Positions 1 to 47,136 are shown, counted from the first letter of the stretch. The stretch: DNA of 64,000 nucleotides from Actinacidiphila glaucinigra (GCF_900188405.1 NZ_FZOF01000027.1:62001-126000); one strand, 5' to 3'. The notes: a model not told the origin generated them from the sequence alone. Made by a program: numbers and translations.

Positions 1-452
1 GCAGCGGTGAGCCGGCCGACACTCTGGTCCAGGTCCGCGCAGTTCACCAGGGTGTAGCGGTTCCAGGCGTCCAGGCTCCGGTCCTGTCGGCGGGGCAGAG
101 TCACCCCCGGGACCGTCCACAGCAGCAGGCGCGGCGGCGGTGGCGTGGTGTCGCTGTCCGCCGCCTTCTCGTGCCACAGGGAGACCGCGCGGATCTGCTC
201 CCAGGACAGCATGGCGTCGTGCAACGTGAGCCCGTGAGCGTCGATACGCAACCGGAACGGCCGCCGCACCCTGCGCAGTTGAGTCCACCCGTACCCAGCC
301 ACCGGGACGGACAGAACTCCCAGCAGCGCCTGACCGGGTTCGGCGCTACGGGAGGCGGACAGCCACACGAGCGCGCCCGTCACCAGGACGATGCCCCAGC
401 CCACCCATCGCCTTCCGCGTCTTCTCAACGTCCGCTCTACCGTGAATTCCAC
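1..452 (-). CDS. PH-like membrane protein, C-terminus outside window (partial)
   Basis: An open reading frame runs off the left edge on the minus strand. From a GTG at 452 it reads VEFTVERTLRRRGRRW, then a hydrophobic stretch (VGWGIVLVTGALVWLSA), a second hydrophobic stretch (ALLGVLSVPVAGYGW), and a soluble part containing RLRIDAHGLTLHDAMLSW and RYTLVNCADLDQSVGRLTA. Two membrane segments followed by a small beta-rich domain resemble actinobacterial bacterial-PH-domain membrane proteins; that family call is from memory. A G-rich stretch (GGGGG, then CGGGGAC) precedes the GTG. The gene diverges from mbtH and nothing links it to peptide synthesis. Confidence 0.65.
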   Translation of the reverse strand, partial: MEFTVERTLRRRGRRWVGWGIVLVTGALVWLSASRSAEPGQALLGVLSVPVAGYGWTQLRRVRRPFRLRIDAHGLTLHDAMLSWEQIRAVSLWHEKAADSDTTPPPPRLLLWTVPGVTLPRRQDRSLDAWNRYTLVNCADLDQSVGRLTA

Positions 453-1045
453 TGGTCCCCGACCCCCTTGTCGTTCCCCGCCAGCGCCATGATGCGTCTC
501 GGCCGCCCGCCGCTCCATCCCCGCGGGCAAGCGGTTGCCCTTCCGTGACGACCATGGGACATCGGCTCCCGCCGGTCATTCCCCCGCCCCGATCCGTTCA
601 TCACCGGCCGCCCAACCACCCGCCGACGCAGCACCGCCGACACAGCCCCAGCACGCGAAACACCTACGCCCCGCGCACCGTGAGCCTGCCCCACCGCAGC
701 AACGGGAAGTGACCCTCGGCCGGAACGTAGACGGACAACACGCGGTCGAAGAGCCCAAGCCCCGCGACAACCCTCGTGCCCAGCAACCACGCGCGCCCCG
801 GTGTCGCCCTCGGCGTGAGTCCCAGCGGCCTGCGCCGGAACTCTCCGTTCCGCGATCCGGTGCAGCAGCTCAGTCAGGGCCTGCCTCGCCCGGGCGACGA
901 AGCGGATCCACCGTCACCGGCCACCACAAGATCATCCCGGTGCAGACCAGAAGTAACTCCGCGTTTGCTTGCGATCTCTACATTCCGCTGAAGTAAAGCT
1001 CGGTAAAGCACAGGCAATCTGCGCAAATATCAGAAGGCGCCCAAC
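453..1045. other. Intergenic region, no confident gene
   Basis: This 593-bp gap separates the PH-like gene from mbtH. Minus-strand reading gives short protein-like stretches in different frames: RARQALTELLHRIAERRVPAQ around 860-900, and LGLFDRVLSVYVPAEGHFPLLRWGRL around 680-760 ending at a stop. No single frame with a start joins them. They may be a frameshifted gene remnant or chance reading of GC-rich DNA. The promoter for mbtH must lie in the right-hand part, but I see no convincing -35/-10 pair. Confidence 0.4.
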
Positions 1046-1258
1046 ATGACGAACCCTTTCGAGGACCAGGAAGCCACATACCTGGTGCTGATCAACGCAG
1101 AAAAGCAGCACTCGCTTTGGCCGACCTTTGTCGACGTCCCCGAGGGCTGGGAAATCGCATTCGGCGAGGCTTCGCGACAGGACTGCCTGGACTACGTTGA
1201 ACGTACATGGACCGACATGCGGCCCAAGAGCCTGGTCGATGCAATGAGTGGCAACTGA
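1046..1258 (+). CDS. MbtH-like NRPS accessory protein
   Basis: This 70-aa protein matches the MbtH family along its whole length. It has the NPFED start, VLINAEKQHSLWP, P-x-GW (PEGW), the R-x-x-CLDYVE stretch and the closing TWTDMRPKSL. MbtH proteins bind the N-terminal subdomain of adenylation domains and are often needed for their folding and activity. It is the first gene of the NRPS cluster, 395 bp before the first synthetase, so it most likely serves the A domains of the two NRPSs below. The ATG at 1046 has a GAAGG ribosome-binding sequence about 9 bases upstream. A hairpin lies just after the stop codon, so it may be transcribed partly on its own. Confidence 0.95.
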   Translation: MTNPFEDQEATYLVLINAEKQHSLWPTFVDVPEGWEIAFGEASRQDCLDYVERTWTDMRPKSLVDAMSGN

Positions 1259-1653
1259 ACGCACCGACGTCTGCGGTCCGTTGAATCGCGGCGGACCGCA
1301 CTCGGGGTCGAGCAGTCGCGAGCGGAGGCCGTCGCGCGCGCTTCACGTCTTCGCCGCTCCCCGAACTCCGATACGGCCCCTCGGTCCGCCGACCGAGGAC
1401 TGAACATGGACCACAGGTAACCCGACAGGCGCCGCACCGTTCACCCGGGTCGGATTCAATGCGGCCACTCGTTCTTCTGATATCAGCGAGAACGCACCAC
1501 ATCTTCAAAGAAGGTTAAAGGACTCCCCCGGCCGTCACCCGGGCGGTCCACCATTGCACCGCGCCCGCGGCCGGACTCCGAAAATCGAAAGAATCCGGGT
1601 CTGCGTGGCGCAGGATTTTGCGCTGATTTCTCGCCGAATATCAAGTACACGGG
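1259..1653. other. Leader region between mbtH and the first NRPS
   Basis: There is no gene in these 395 bp. They hold the mbtH-distal hairpin (1272-1300) and then a long untranslated stretch before the NRPS start. I see no clear promoter consensus. TTGCGC at 1618 followed by an AT-richer stretch is the closest candidate, but it sits only about 30 bases from the start codon. Confidence 0.4.
1272..1300 (+). terminator. Hairpin after mbtH (terminator or attenuator)
   Basis: Nine-base perfect arms, TGCGGTCCG and CGGACCGCA, flank an 11-base loop and begin 13 bases after the mbtH stop. No T-tract follows, as is common in Streptomyces. It lies between mbtH and the NRPS genes, so it could set the ratio of MbtH to synthetase or separate the two transcripts. 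Confidence 0.5.
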
Positions 1654-17640
<15,987 letters not shown>

Positions 17641-17711
17641 GGCCGCCGCGCCCGCGCTCGATCCCACGCAGTTCCACCTGTTCAGTCCGTCATTTGTCGT
17701 AGAGAGCTCCA

Positions 17712-40856
<23,145 letters not shown>

Positions 40857-40858
40857 CA

Positions 40859-40894
40859 TCGGGGCCCACGCGCGAGATCGCGCGTGGGCCCCGA
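40859..40894. terminator. Bidirectional terminator between NRPS2 and the type II thioesterase
   Basis: Perfect 17-base arms TCGGGGCCCACGCGCGA and TCGCGCGTGGGCCCCGA are separated by only GA. The hairpin starts 2 bases after the NRPS stop and lies 52 bp from the end of the convergent thioesterase gene, so it can stop transcription from both sides. Confidence 0.88.
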
Positions 40895-40946
40895 CAGTCA
40901 CCAGGGCGGCAGGCGCGGGATCTCGATGTGACGGGGGCGACGCGAA

Positions 40947-41753
40947 TCAGTTCGAGATCGGGAGTCGTGAGAGCAGGTCCTGCACGAGGCTGTCGGCCTC
41001 GTCCACGAGGTAGAAATGACCGCCGTCAAAGGAGCGGTGATGAAAGCCTGACCGCGTGATGGCCGACCAGGCCATGACGGAGTCGTGATCGAGGTCCGCT
41101 TCACCGTCTCCGTAGTACGCGACCACGGGAACATCGAGGAGGGAGTCCGCGTCCGGGATGCGAGCGTCGTAGCGTTCCAGCAGGCGGTAGTCCGCGCGGA
41201 TCGCGGGTAGCACGAGCTCGCGCAGTTCGACGTCGAGGAACACCTCGGCCTGGGTGCCGCCCATCTCGGACAGCTCCGCGATCAGCTCCTCTTCGCCTGC
41301 ATCCGCCAGCCCCGGCCTCCTCTCCGTCCCCGGTCCGCCGCGTCCTGACACGAACAGTGCGGTCGGGGTCCGTCCGTGTTCTTCCCCCAGACGAGTGGCG
41401 AGTTCGTAGGCGACGGACGCCCCCATGCTGTGTCCGAAGAACGCGACGGGAACGTCGAAAAGATCACGGGACGCATCGGCGAGATCCGCGACCAGTTCAT
41501 CCATCGTCTCGGCCGGAGCGTCCAGGAAGCGGCTCTCGCGTGCCGGGTACTGGGCGGCGAGCAGTTCCACGCCTTCCGGTACGAGATCCTTCCACGCGCG
41601 GAAGAACCCGGCGTTGCCTCCCGCGTGCGGAAAGCACACGAGTCGCAGCCTGGGAGCCGGAGCGGGCCTGATGGTCCGGAACCAGCGGCTGGTCGCCGTC
41701 TGGGACGCGCCGGTCTTCTGTGGGTTCACTTGGATCCGTCCGGTTGAGTTCAT
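40947..41753 (-). CDS. Type II (editing) thioesterase
   Basis: An alpha/beta-hydrolase of about 268 aa that would clear misacylated or stalled groups from NRPS carrier domains. It has RLVCFPHAGG near the N-terminus, the nucleophile motif GHSMG, GDGEADLDHD with the likely acidic residue, and GGHFYLVDE with the catalytic His. These are standard for stand-alone thioesterases of peptide clusters. I chose the ATG at 41753 (MNSTGRIQVNP) because the longer form from 41798 only adds an Ala/Gly-rich stretch; neither start has a strong ribosome-binding site. The gene converges on the second NRPS and shares its terminator, so it is not in the NRPS operon. Confidence 0.9.
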   Translation of the reverse strand: MNSTGRIQVNPQKTGASQTATSRWFRTIRPAPAPRLRLVCFPHAGGNAGFFRAWKDLVPEGVELLAAQYPARESRFLDAPAETMDELVADLADASRDLFDVPVAFFGHSMGASVAYELATRLGEEHGRTPTALFVSGRGGPGTERRPGLADAGEEELIAELSEMGGTQAEVFLDVELRELVLPAIRADYRLLERYDARIPDADSLLDVPVVAYYGDGEADLDHDSVMAWSAITRSGFHHRSFDGGHFYLVDEADSLVQDLLSRLPISN

Positions 41754-42009
41754 CGCGGCGGCAGCGCCGCCCAGCCTTTTCTGCGCCATGCCGTCCATGG
41801 GCTTCGCCGGACCGGTGACCGCGGACCTTCGAAGAGCGTCCGTATCGCAGTCACGGCACCATGCGCGTGCGGAACCGGGCGACGGGCGGCGACACCTCGA
41901 GGGATCTCGGTGGTCGCCCGGCTGAGTTTATCGCTGACGGCCGGCAGCAGCGTATTGAGCACCGCCGCCGGACGGGCCGTCCGCCAGTTGCCTTCTGACT
42001 GGGCGGCCA

Positions 42010-42040
42010 CCGGTGCAGGACGCCTCATCGCCTGCACCGG
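42010..42040 (-). terminator. Hairpin downstream of MBL-fold hydrolase
   Basis: Ten-base perfect arms CCGGTGCAGG and CCTGCACCGG flank an 11-base loop, about 45 bp after the stop codon of the minus-strand hydrolase gene and before the thioesterase start. A likely intrinsic terminator. Confidence 0.6.
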
Positions 42041-42084
42041 GTTCGGCCAAGTGGGCGGGAACGGTGGGGTGGGGAGCCGGCGGT

Positions 42085-42882
42085 TCAGGCCGAGGAGCCC
42101 TGCCTCCAGTCCTGGTCCAGGCGGTCGGCCAGGCCCGCGGCGGTGAAGGCGGCCTCCAGGTCCTCCCGGCCCTCGGTGAAGTGGGCCCAGCTGCCGTGGT
42201 GGACCGGGACGACACGGCCGGCGTCGAGGATCCGGGCGGCCTCGGCGGCCTGCGCGCTGTCCAGGACGATCAGGTTGCCGTCGAAGAGCATGGGGAAACG
42301 AGGTGCGCCGGCGAACAGGATGGCGGTGTCCACCGGGGCGAAGCGCCCGGCGATCTCCTTGACGGCGTCGAGGGAGGCGTTGTCGCCGCTGACGTAGACC
42401 GTCGGCAGGCCCTCTCCGGTCAGGACGAAGCCGACGACCTGTCCGGTGAAGGGCTCGACCTCTTCGCGCGAGCCGGGGCCGTGGATGGCGGGAACAGCGG
42501 TGACGGTGACAGTGCCGCCGCCCGGGCGCTGCAACTCGACCGTCTCCCAGTCGGCCAGGCCCTTGGCTTTCTGCCCGAGGCGCTCGCCGCCGCTCGGGGT
42601 GGTCAGGGTGAGCGGGACGTCGGCGAGCAGGGCGCGGCCGGAGGTGTCGAGATTGTCGGCGTGCTCGTCGTGGGAGAGCAGGACCACGTCGATGGGGCCG
42701 ATGTCGGCGGGGCTGCCGGTGGAGGGGGCGGTCTTGGTCAGGATCGGGCGGCCGGGCCGGCCGTAGTCGCCGGGGCCGTCGAACGTCGGGTCGGTCAGAA
42801 ACCGCAGGCCGCCGTACTCGAACGAGGCGGTCGGGCCGCCGTAGGTGCGGACCGGGAACGGATCGGTACTGGGCTGGGACAT
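42085..42882 (-). CDS. MBL-fold metal-dependent hydrolase (UlaG-like)
   Basis: A protein of about 265 aa of the metallo-beta-lactamase superfamily. Metal-binding features seen are HDEHADN at residues 71-77 (HxEHxD), a later His in AIHGPG, Asp in YVSGDNAS, and His in VVPVHHGSWAHF. The short form with no separate substrate domain resembles UlaG/YtnP-like hydrolases; the substrate is not predictable. The ATG at 42882 is preferred over the ATG at 42903 because GGGGGAG lies about 6 bases before it. It diverges from the CGNR regulator gene with 87 bp between starts, which suggests that regulator controls it. Confidence 0.85.
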   Translation of the reverse strand: MSQPSTDPFPVRTYGGPTASFEYGGLRFLTDPTFDGPGDYGRPGRPILTKTAPSTGSPADIGPIDVVLLSHDEHADNLDTSGRALLADVPLTLTTPSGGERLGQKAKGLADWETVELQRPGGGTVTVTAVPAIHGPGSREEVEPFTGQVVGFVLTGEGLPTVYVSGDNASLDAVKEIAGRFAPVDTAILFAGAPRFPMLFDGNLIVLDSAQAAEAARILDAGRVVPVHHGSWAHFTEGREDLEAAFTAAGLADRLDQDWRQGSSA

Positions 42883-42969
42883 CACGTCTCCCCCACTTCT
42901 CACGAAAAAACTCAGCTTTTAACGTGACACCAGGCTAGGCGACCATCACGGAAAAATGCAATCGCTACC

Positions 42970-43587
42970 ATGAGGCGCATGGACGACACCCTGGCCACCG
43001 ACGCAGCGCGGACCGCCCTGCCCCCAGCTCCGGGTGCCGACCAGTACCGCTCCCTGGACTTCGCCAACACCGCCGCGACCCTGCCCGCCGGCCAGAGCTA
43101 CGACCTGCTCGCCACGCCCGGATCCGCCATGCGCTGGCTCGCCGCCCACGACCTGACCACCGCGGACGTGCAGCTGTACGAGGTGTGTGCACAACGGATG
43201 CGGACGCTTCGCGCCCACATCCGCACCCTGTTCGCCGCCCGCGTCGGCAGCGCCACACCGCCCGAAGACTCCCTGCGCGCCGTGAACGACGCACTGACGG
43301 CTGTACCCACCGCACCGCTCCTCGCCTGGGACGCGGCCCAGGGACTGCGCCGCGTCCAGGCACACCCCATCGACCGGGCCGTCAACCACGCTCTGGCGAC
43401 CCTCGCCGCCGACGCCGCCGACCTGCTCACCGGTCCCGACGCCGACATCCTCGCCGCCTGCGGCTCCGCCCCCTGCGACCGATTCCTCATGCGCACCCAC
43501 GGCCGGCGCCACTGGTGCTCCACCCGCTGCGGCGACCGCGTCCGCGCCGCCCGTGCCTACGCGCGGCGCAGCGGCACCTCGGACTGA
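42970..43587 (+). CDS. CGNR zinc-finger transcriptional regulator
   Basis: A 205-aa protein with an N-terminal helical domain of the ABATE type (YRSLDFANTAATLPAG near the start) and a C-terminal zinc finger. The latter has CGSAPCDRFLM followed by GRRHWCSTRCGDRVRA; the usual CGNR reads CGDR here. Such proteins are common actinobacterial regulators. It diverges from the MBL-fold hydrolase gene, and its gene converges on the cysteine hydrolase. The first ATG at 42970 is used; a second in-frame ATG lies three codons on. The AT-rich 66 bp upstream (42904-42969) must hold both promoters. Confidence 0.85.
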   Translation: MRRMDDTLATDAARTALPPAPGADQYRSLDFANTAATLPAGQSYDLLATPGSAMRWLAAHDLTTADVQLYEVCAQRMRTLRAHIRTLFAARVGSATPPEDSLRAVNDALTAVPTAPLLAWDAAQGLRRVQAHPIDRAVNHALATLAADAADLLTGPDADILAACGSAPCDRFLMRTHGRRHWCSTRCGDRVRAARAYARRSGTSD

Positions 43588-43629
43588 CTCCCCGCCCAAG
43601 GCTCCTGTTCACCTCCGGCTGCGAGCTCT

Positions 43630-44277
43630 TCAGCGCATACTGTCGAGCACTTCGTCAGTCGACAGCAGCGCATGGGCGAAGAAACCGTAATTGATGATCG
43701 CCGCCTGATATCCGTCGCCCCAGACCGGGTGCCGTGGTCCTGCTGTCGCATCCCTGACCACGGCGACCTCGAACCCCTCCTCGACGAGGTGACGCAAATG
43801 GGATTCGACGCACATGTTTGCCAGCATCCCGCCGAGAACAATCCTTTGCATTCCCCGCTTGCGCAGCTGCAGTACCAAGTCGTTGGTTTGCGGCCCGAAT
43901 ACCTTGTGCGGGCTGGCGACCACCGTTCTGCCGTCCTCGATATAGGGCTTGAACCGGTCCAGCCAGTCCGCCCCGGAGTTTCGGAAGCCTGTCAGATCGA
44001 GCTGTCCCGCCCGCGCGAACGTGTGGCTCTCGAGCTCGCTCGTCTCGAGGGGCCCGTTCATTCGCCATCCGCTGTCGGTAGGGTAGAAGTAATGAGGCGA
44101 AATGAAGACCTCATATCCGCCCGCCTTCGCGGCCTCGAAGATTCTCTCCATGTTCTCGACGGTCCTGTTCTCCGTGACGCTCACCCCCACCGCGTCCCAG
44201 GCCGCTCCACTCTCGCTCAGCACGTCGTTCTGCGGGTCGATGAACACAACCGCCGTGTCGGTGTTATTGATTTCCAC
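43630..44277 (-). CDS. Isochorismatase-family cysteine hydrolase
   Basis: A 215-aa isochorismatase-like hydrolase. The expected triad is visible: Asp14 in VVFIDPQND, Lys125 in ASPHKVFG, and Cys156 in ANMCVESH. The family hydrolyses isochorismate, nicotinamide, ureido or peroxo substrates; the exact one cannot be told. The GTG at 44277 is chosen because CAGGAGCG sits 7 bases upstream and homology begins at once (VEINNTDTAVVFID). The frame stays open far upstream, but that part looks non-coding. The gene is unlikely to serve dihydroxybenzoate synthesis for the NRPS, since no isochorismate synthase or aryl ligase is present. Confidence 0.87.
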   Translation of the reverse strand: MEINNTDTAVVFIDPQNDVLSESGAAWDAVGVSVTENRTVENMERIFEAAKAGGYEVFISPHYFYPTDSGWRMNGPLETSELESHTFARAGQLDLTGFRNSGADWLDRFKPYIEDGRTVVASPHKVFGPQTNDLVLQLRKRGMQRIVLGGMLANMCVESHLRHLVEEGFEVAVVRDATAGPRHPVWGDGYQAAIINYGFFAHALLSTDEVLDSMR

Positions 44278-44500
44278 CTGGCGCTCCTGACGCGATGACA
44301 AACCCTGCAGCGGATGCCTTTCGAAGCCCTTCCGGCCCCGTCGTTCCACCTTGCCCCAACACGCGACGTTCCGCATCGGTGAATTGCTGCACCTCGGTCG
44401 CCGCCCCCGCCTTCCCATGGCGTGTACGACCGCCCCCGGGGGCCCGGCCCACCACGCAGGCCGGTCTGGTCGCCTGCGCTCCCGACGCACCTAACCTACT
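44278..44500. other. Intergenic region upstream of the oxidoreductase operator
   Basis: This is the left part of the gap of about 310 bp between the divergent hydrolase and oxidoreductase genes. A short minus-strand frame (44264-44455) is open but has no recognisable family or ribosome-binding site. I see no gene here; the functional parts of the gap are the operator and leader listed next. Confidence 0.4.
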
Positions 44501-44531
44501 CGCAGTAACCTACGATACGTAGGTTACTGCG
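44501..44531. promoter_or_regulatory. 31-bp palindromic operator, probably for the TetR repressor
   Basis: Fourteen-base perfect arms, CGCAGTAACCTACG and CGTAGGTTACTGCG, flank a central ATA. It sits 24 bp before the leader ORF and 59 bp before the oxidoreductase start. A TetR gene lies just beyond the oxidoreductase, and its own upstream region has a partial version of the same half-site (AGTTACTG). Perfect long palindromes of this kind are typical TetR operators. Confidence 0.8.
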
Positions 44532-44554
44532 ACAGTTGCAGAGGAGCGAGAACG

Positions 44555-44593
44555 ATGGATCTCTCGTACGTCGGCCGTGGAGCCGCGTCGTGA
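44555..44593 (+). CDS. 12-codon leader ORF overlapping the oxidoreductase start
   Basis: An ATG at 44555 with a good ribosome-binding site (GAGGAG at 44541-44546, 8 bases before) encodes MDLSYVGRGAAS. Its stop TGA overlaps the GTG start of the next gene as GTGA. This is the arrangement used for translational coupling. It could also be chance; no function for the peptide is proposed. Confidence 0.4.
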   Translation: MDLSYVGRGAAS

Positions 44594-45597
44594 AGCGGGT
44601 GCTCGTGGTCGGGGGCTATGGGCTCGTCGGAGGATGGGTGGTCCGCCTCCTCTGCTCCACCTGGGATGACGTGGAGGTGGTGATCGGTGGCCGTCGCCCG
44701 GAAGAGGGCGAGACACTGGCCGAGGAATGCGGCGCGACCGTCGCGCACATCGACACCACCGATGCGGAGACAGGGCTGGCATCGCTCGGCCCCGTCGACC
44801 TGGTCGTGGCGGCGGTGCAGGACCCGGACGACGATCTCCTGCGGGCCGTACTACGGGCGGGGATCGCACACATCGGCCTGGTCCGCAAGGCGGACAACCT
44901 GGGCCCCACGGCCATCCTCGCAGCCGATCTGGCGCGAAGGCCCGCCATGGTCATGGGCCACTGGCAGGCGGGAGCCGCGACCTTCGCCGCCCTGGCGACC
45001 GCGCGGGAGTTCGGCCGCGTGGAACGCGTGGAGTTGTCCGCTCTGTTCGACTCGGCAGACCCTGCCGGCCAGATGTCGGCGGCGGACAGCGCCTCGTTCT
45101 TCACCCGGGCTCTGATGCGCGCCGACGGCCACTGGAGGTGGGTCGCGCCGGGCGACAGTGTCCGTACGGTCCGGAGAGCAGGCAGGGATCCCTTCGACGC
45201 CCAGCCGATGGGCGTGTTGGACGTGCCTGCCGTGGTTGCGGCGACGGGCGCCACTCATGTGCGCTTCGACATCGGCCTCGGCGAATCGGCTGGTACGACC
45301 GCTGGCGGGGCGGCCTCCCACGAGATCTACGTCGACATGTGGGGTCAGGACGTCCACGGCCGACCGCTCGCACGACGCACCACGATCAGCGACGGGCGTG
45401 GGCAGGCACACCTCACGGCCCTCGGTGCGCTGATCGGCGTCGAGCGTGTCCTGGGCCTGGACGGCGGCGAGCAACTCCCGGCAGGACTGACCATGCCGGA
45501 AAGGGTCATCGACCCGTCGCACGCCGTCGACCGGCTCCGGCAATTCGGGGTCACCGTGACGACGGAGTCGCTTCCGTCATGGCGATCGCCGGTGTGA
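44590..45597 (+). CDS. Saccharopine dehydrogenase-like NAD(P)-dependent oxidoreductase
   Basis: A cytosolic Rossmann protein of about 335 aa. The N-terminus VKRVLVVGGYGLVGGWVVRLL carries the dinucleotide-binding GxGxxG-type motif, followed by a sequence like saccharopine dehydrogenase family proteins (VEVVIGGRRPEEGETLAEE, HIGLVRKADNLGP). The substrate is unknown. The GTG at 44590 starts right at the Rossmann strand. An in-frame TTG at 44536 would extend it, but the leader ORF with the better ribosome-binding site runs in another frame there. It is tail-to-tail with a TetR gene, and the palindrome at 44501-44531 in its promoter suggests repression by that protein. Confidence 0.8.
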   Translation: MKRVLVVGGYGLVGGWVVRLLCSTWDDVEVVIGGRRPEEGETLAEECGATVAHIDTTDAETGLASLGPVDLVVAAVQDPDDDLLRAVLRAGIAHIGLVRKADNLGPTAILAADLARRPAMVMGHWQAGAATFAALATAREFGRVERVELSALFDSADPAGQMSAADSASFFTRALMRADGHWRWVAPGDSVRTVRRAGRDPFDAQPMGVLDVPAVVAATGATHVRFDIGLGESAGTTAGGAASHEIYVDMWGQDVHGRPLARRTTISDGRGQAHLTALGALIGVERVLGLDGGEQLPAGLTMPERVIDPSHAVDRLRQFGVTVTTESLPSWRSPV

Positions 45598-45642
45598 TCC
45601 CAGTGGCCCAGAGCCGGGAGGAGCGCGCCCGTCCCGCATCGG

Positions 45643-46215
45643 TCAGCCGTTCAGGGTGTTCAGCATGATGCGGCTGATGCCCCGGACAGCCGTGTCGCGC
45701 TCCAGCCGTCCCGAGGCGGCCTCACGGGCGAGCGCCTCGGTCGCACCGATCACCCCCAGTACGAGGACGTCGGCGTCCGCCGGCATCGCCGTGAAACGCT
45801 CCACCGCTTCGCGAAGAATTCTCGCGTAACGTCGCCGGCCGGCCAGCAGCACACTCTCCGCACCGGCAATGGAACCAAGCGCGGCAGTGACCGTGCCGAA
45901 CTCCTTGCCGGTGCCGAGCGTGCAGTCGACATAGGCCTCGGCAGCAACCTGTACCGCTTCCTCCAGGGTGGTCGCCCGGGAGTCGAGTGCTGCCCGCGCC
46001 GCCTCTGCCTGTTCGTCGTCGATCCGTGCGTAGAGCATGGCCAGCAAGTTCGTGCGCGTTTCGAAGTGCTCGTACGCGACAGGCTTCGAAACGCCGGCCC
46101 CCTCGGCGACGCGGGCGAGAGTCAGAGCGTCGGCGCCCTCCGCGCGCACGATCGCGGCCGCGGTGTCGAGCAACTGGACGTGGCGATCCGCGTACGACAT
46201 ACGGCGCTCGGCCAT
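45643..46215 (-). CDS. TetR-family transcriptional repressor
   Basis: A 190-aa protein with the N-terminal TetR helix-turn-helix: LTLARVAEGAGVSKPVAYEHF at about residues 30-51, followed by RTNLLAMLYARID. The C-terminal ligand domain is of ordinary length. The ATG at 46215 has GGGAGGGAG about 9 bases upstream. It probably controls the adjacent oxidoreductase through the 31-bp palindrome. Its own upstream region has an imperfect dyad (AAGTTACTGAAAGTAGCTTA at 46237-46256) sharing the half-site, consistent with autoregulation. An IS element ends only about 41 bp upstream of the start and may have replaced part of the promoter. Confidence 0.9.
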   Translation of the reverse strand: MAERRMSYADRHVQLLDTAAAIVRAEGADALTLARVAEGAGVSKPVAYEHFETRTNLLAMLYARIDDEQAEAARAALDSRATTLEEAVQVAAEAYVDCTLGTGKEFGTVTAALGSIAGAESVLLAGRRRYARILREAVERFTAMPADADVLVLGVIGATEALAREAASGRLERDTAVRGISRIMLNTLNG

Positions 46216-46236
46216 GACTTCGGCTCCCTCCCGAGC

Positions 46237-46256
46237 AAGTTACTGAAAGTAGCTTA
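46237..46256. promoter_or_regulatory. Second, imperfect TetR operator-like dyad before tetR
   Basis: AAGTTACTGAAAGTAGCTTA contains GTTACTG, also found in the palindrome at 44501-44531, and a weaker inverted partner AGTAGCTT. It lies directly against the IS end at 46257. Confidence 0.45.
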
Positions 46257-47136
46257 GAGGACGTCTCACGCGGCACGTTTCGCGAGCTTCTTGTAGCAGG
46301 TCAGGGCAGCGGCCAGGCCGAGGAAGGCGAGGAAGTGCGAGCTCTTTCGTTCGTATCAGACGGTCAGGCGGCGGTAGCCGAAAAGCCAAGCGATCGACCG
46401 CTCGATCTTCCAGCGGTGCCGACCGAGGCGTTCGCCGGACTCGATGCCTGGCCGCGCGATGCGCGTGACGAGCCCACGCTCGCGCAGCCAGATGAGGTGT
46501 TCGGCGGAGAAGTACGCCTTGTCCGCACGGGGTTTGGCGGGCCGGCGCCGCCGGGGTCCCCGGCGGGACCGGACGGCGGGGATGCCGAGGATGAGCGGCT
46601 TGAGGGCAAGACTGTCGTGCATGTTCGCACCTGACACGGCGACGGCGAGCGGGATGCCCTGAGCATCGGACAGCACGTGCAGCTTGCTGCCCTTCTTGCC
46701 GCGATCGACCGGGTTCGGCCCTGTCGGCGATCCCCCCTTTCGGCGCACGGAGGCCGCGTCGACGATCGCCGAGGTCCAGTCCACTTCGCCCCGAACCCCG
46801 AGTTCGTCCAGCACCGCCCGATGCAGCCGACGCCACAGGCCGACCTCGGTCCAGACCATGAAGCGGCGATGCGCGGTGGCGGAGGACGTGCCGAACGTCG
46901 GCGGCAGATGCCGCCGGGCACAGCCACTGGTCAGCACGTACACCACTGCGGTGAACACGGCCCGCTGGTCGCGGGGAGCGGTGCCGCCACCTTGCGGTCG
47001 AGCCGCGAACGACGGCAGGAACGGGGCGACCAGCCTCCAGAGCTCATCAGGAAACAGACGCTTCGACAGATCAGCACTCGCGGCCGGCATCATGCCGCTC
47101 GAACATCAAGCGACAAGTCACGGGGGACAGCCTTCT
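46257..47136 (-). mobile_element. IS5-family insertion sequence
   Basis: An element of about 880 bp holding one transposase on the minus strand. The outer ends are related inverted repeats: read outward, the left end is CGTGAGACGTCCTC and the right end CGGGGGACAGCCTTCT. Flanking TTA (left) and CTA (right) may be the short target duplication, now not identical. The right end abuts the stop codon of the DinB-like gene and the left end abuts the tetR promoter. Exact borders are uncertain by a few bases. Confidence 0.7.
46266..47093 (-). pseudogene. IS5-family transposase with internal stop
   Basis: The N-terminal DUF4096-type region (LFPDELWRLVAPFLP) and the DDE domain are clear: Asp in DWTSAIVDAASVR, Asp in PRADKAYFSAEH, Glu in RWKIERSIAWLFGYRRL. 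The frame is closed by TGA at 46356-46358 directly after RRLTV. Reading on in the same frame gives YERKSSHFLAFLGLAAALTCYKKLAK to a stop at 46266-46268, the usual end for such transposases. A single CGA to TGA change explains this. The first 245 aa keep all catalytic residues, so residual activity is possible. Confidence 0.85.

Noticed and set aside
17641..17711. Possibility that the two NRPS genes are one gene broken by a sequencing error
   Set aside because: The reading frames differ, the second gene has its own ATG with AGAGAG upstream, and the 71 bp do not encode the missing linker in any frame. Kept as a finding about docking, not as a frameshift.
43630..44277. Isochorismatase as part of a catechol siderophore pathway for the NRPS
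   Set aside because: No isochorismate synthase, DHB dehydrogenase or aryl-AMP ligase is present, and the gene lies beyond the cluster terminator among unrelated genes.
44264..44455. 63-codon minus-strand ORF between the hydrolase and oxidoreductase genes
   Set aside because: No ribosome-binding site or recognisable family, and it overlaps the 5' end of the hydrolase gene.
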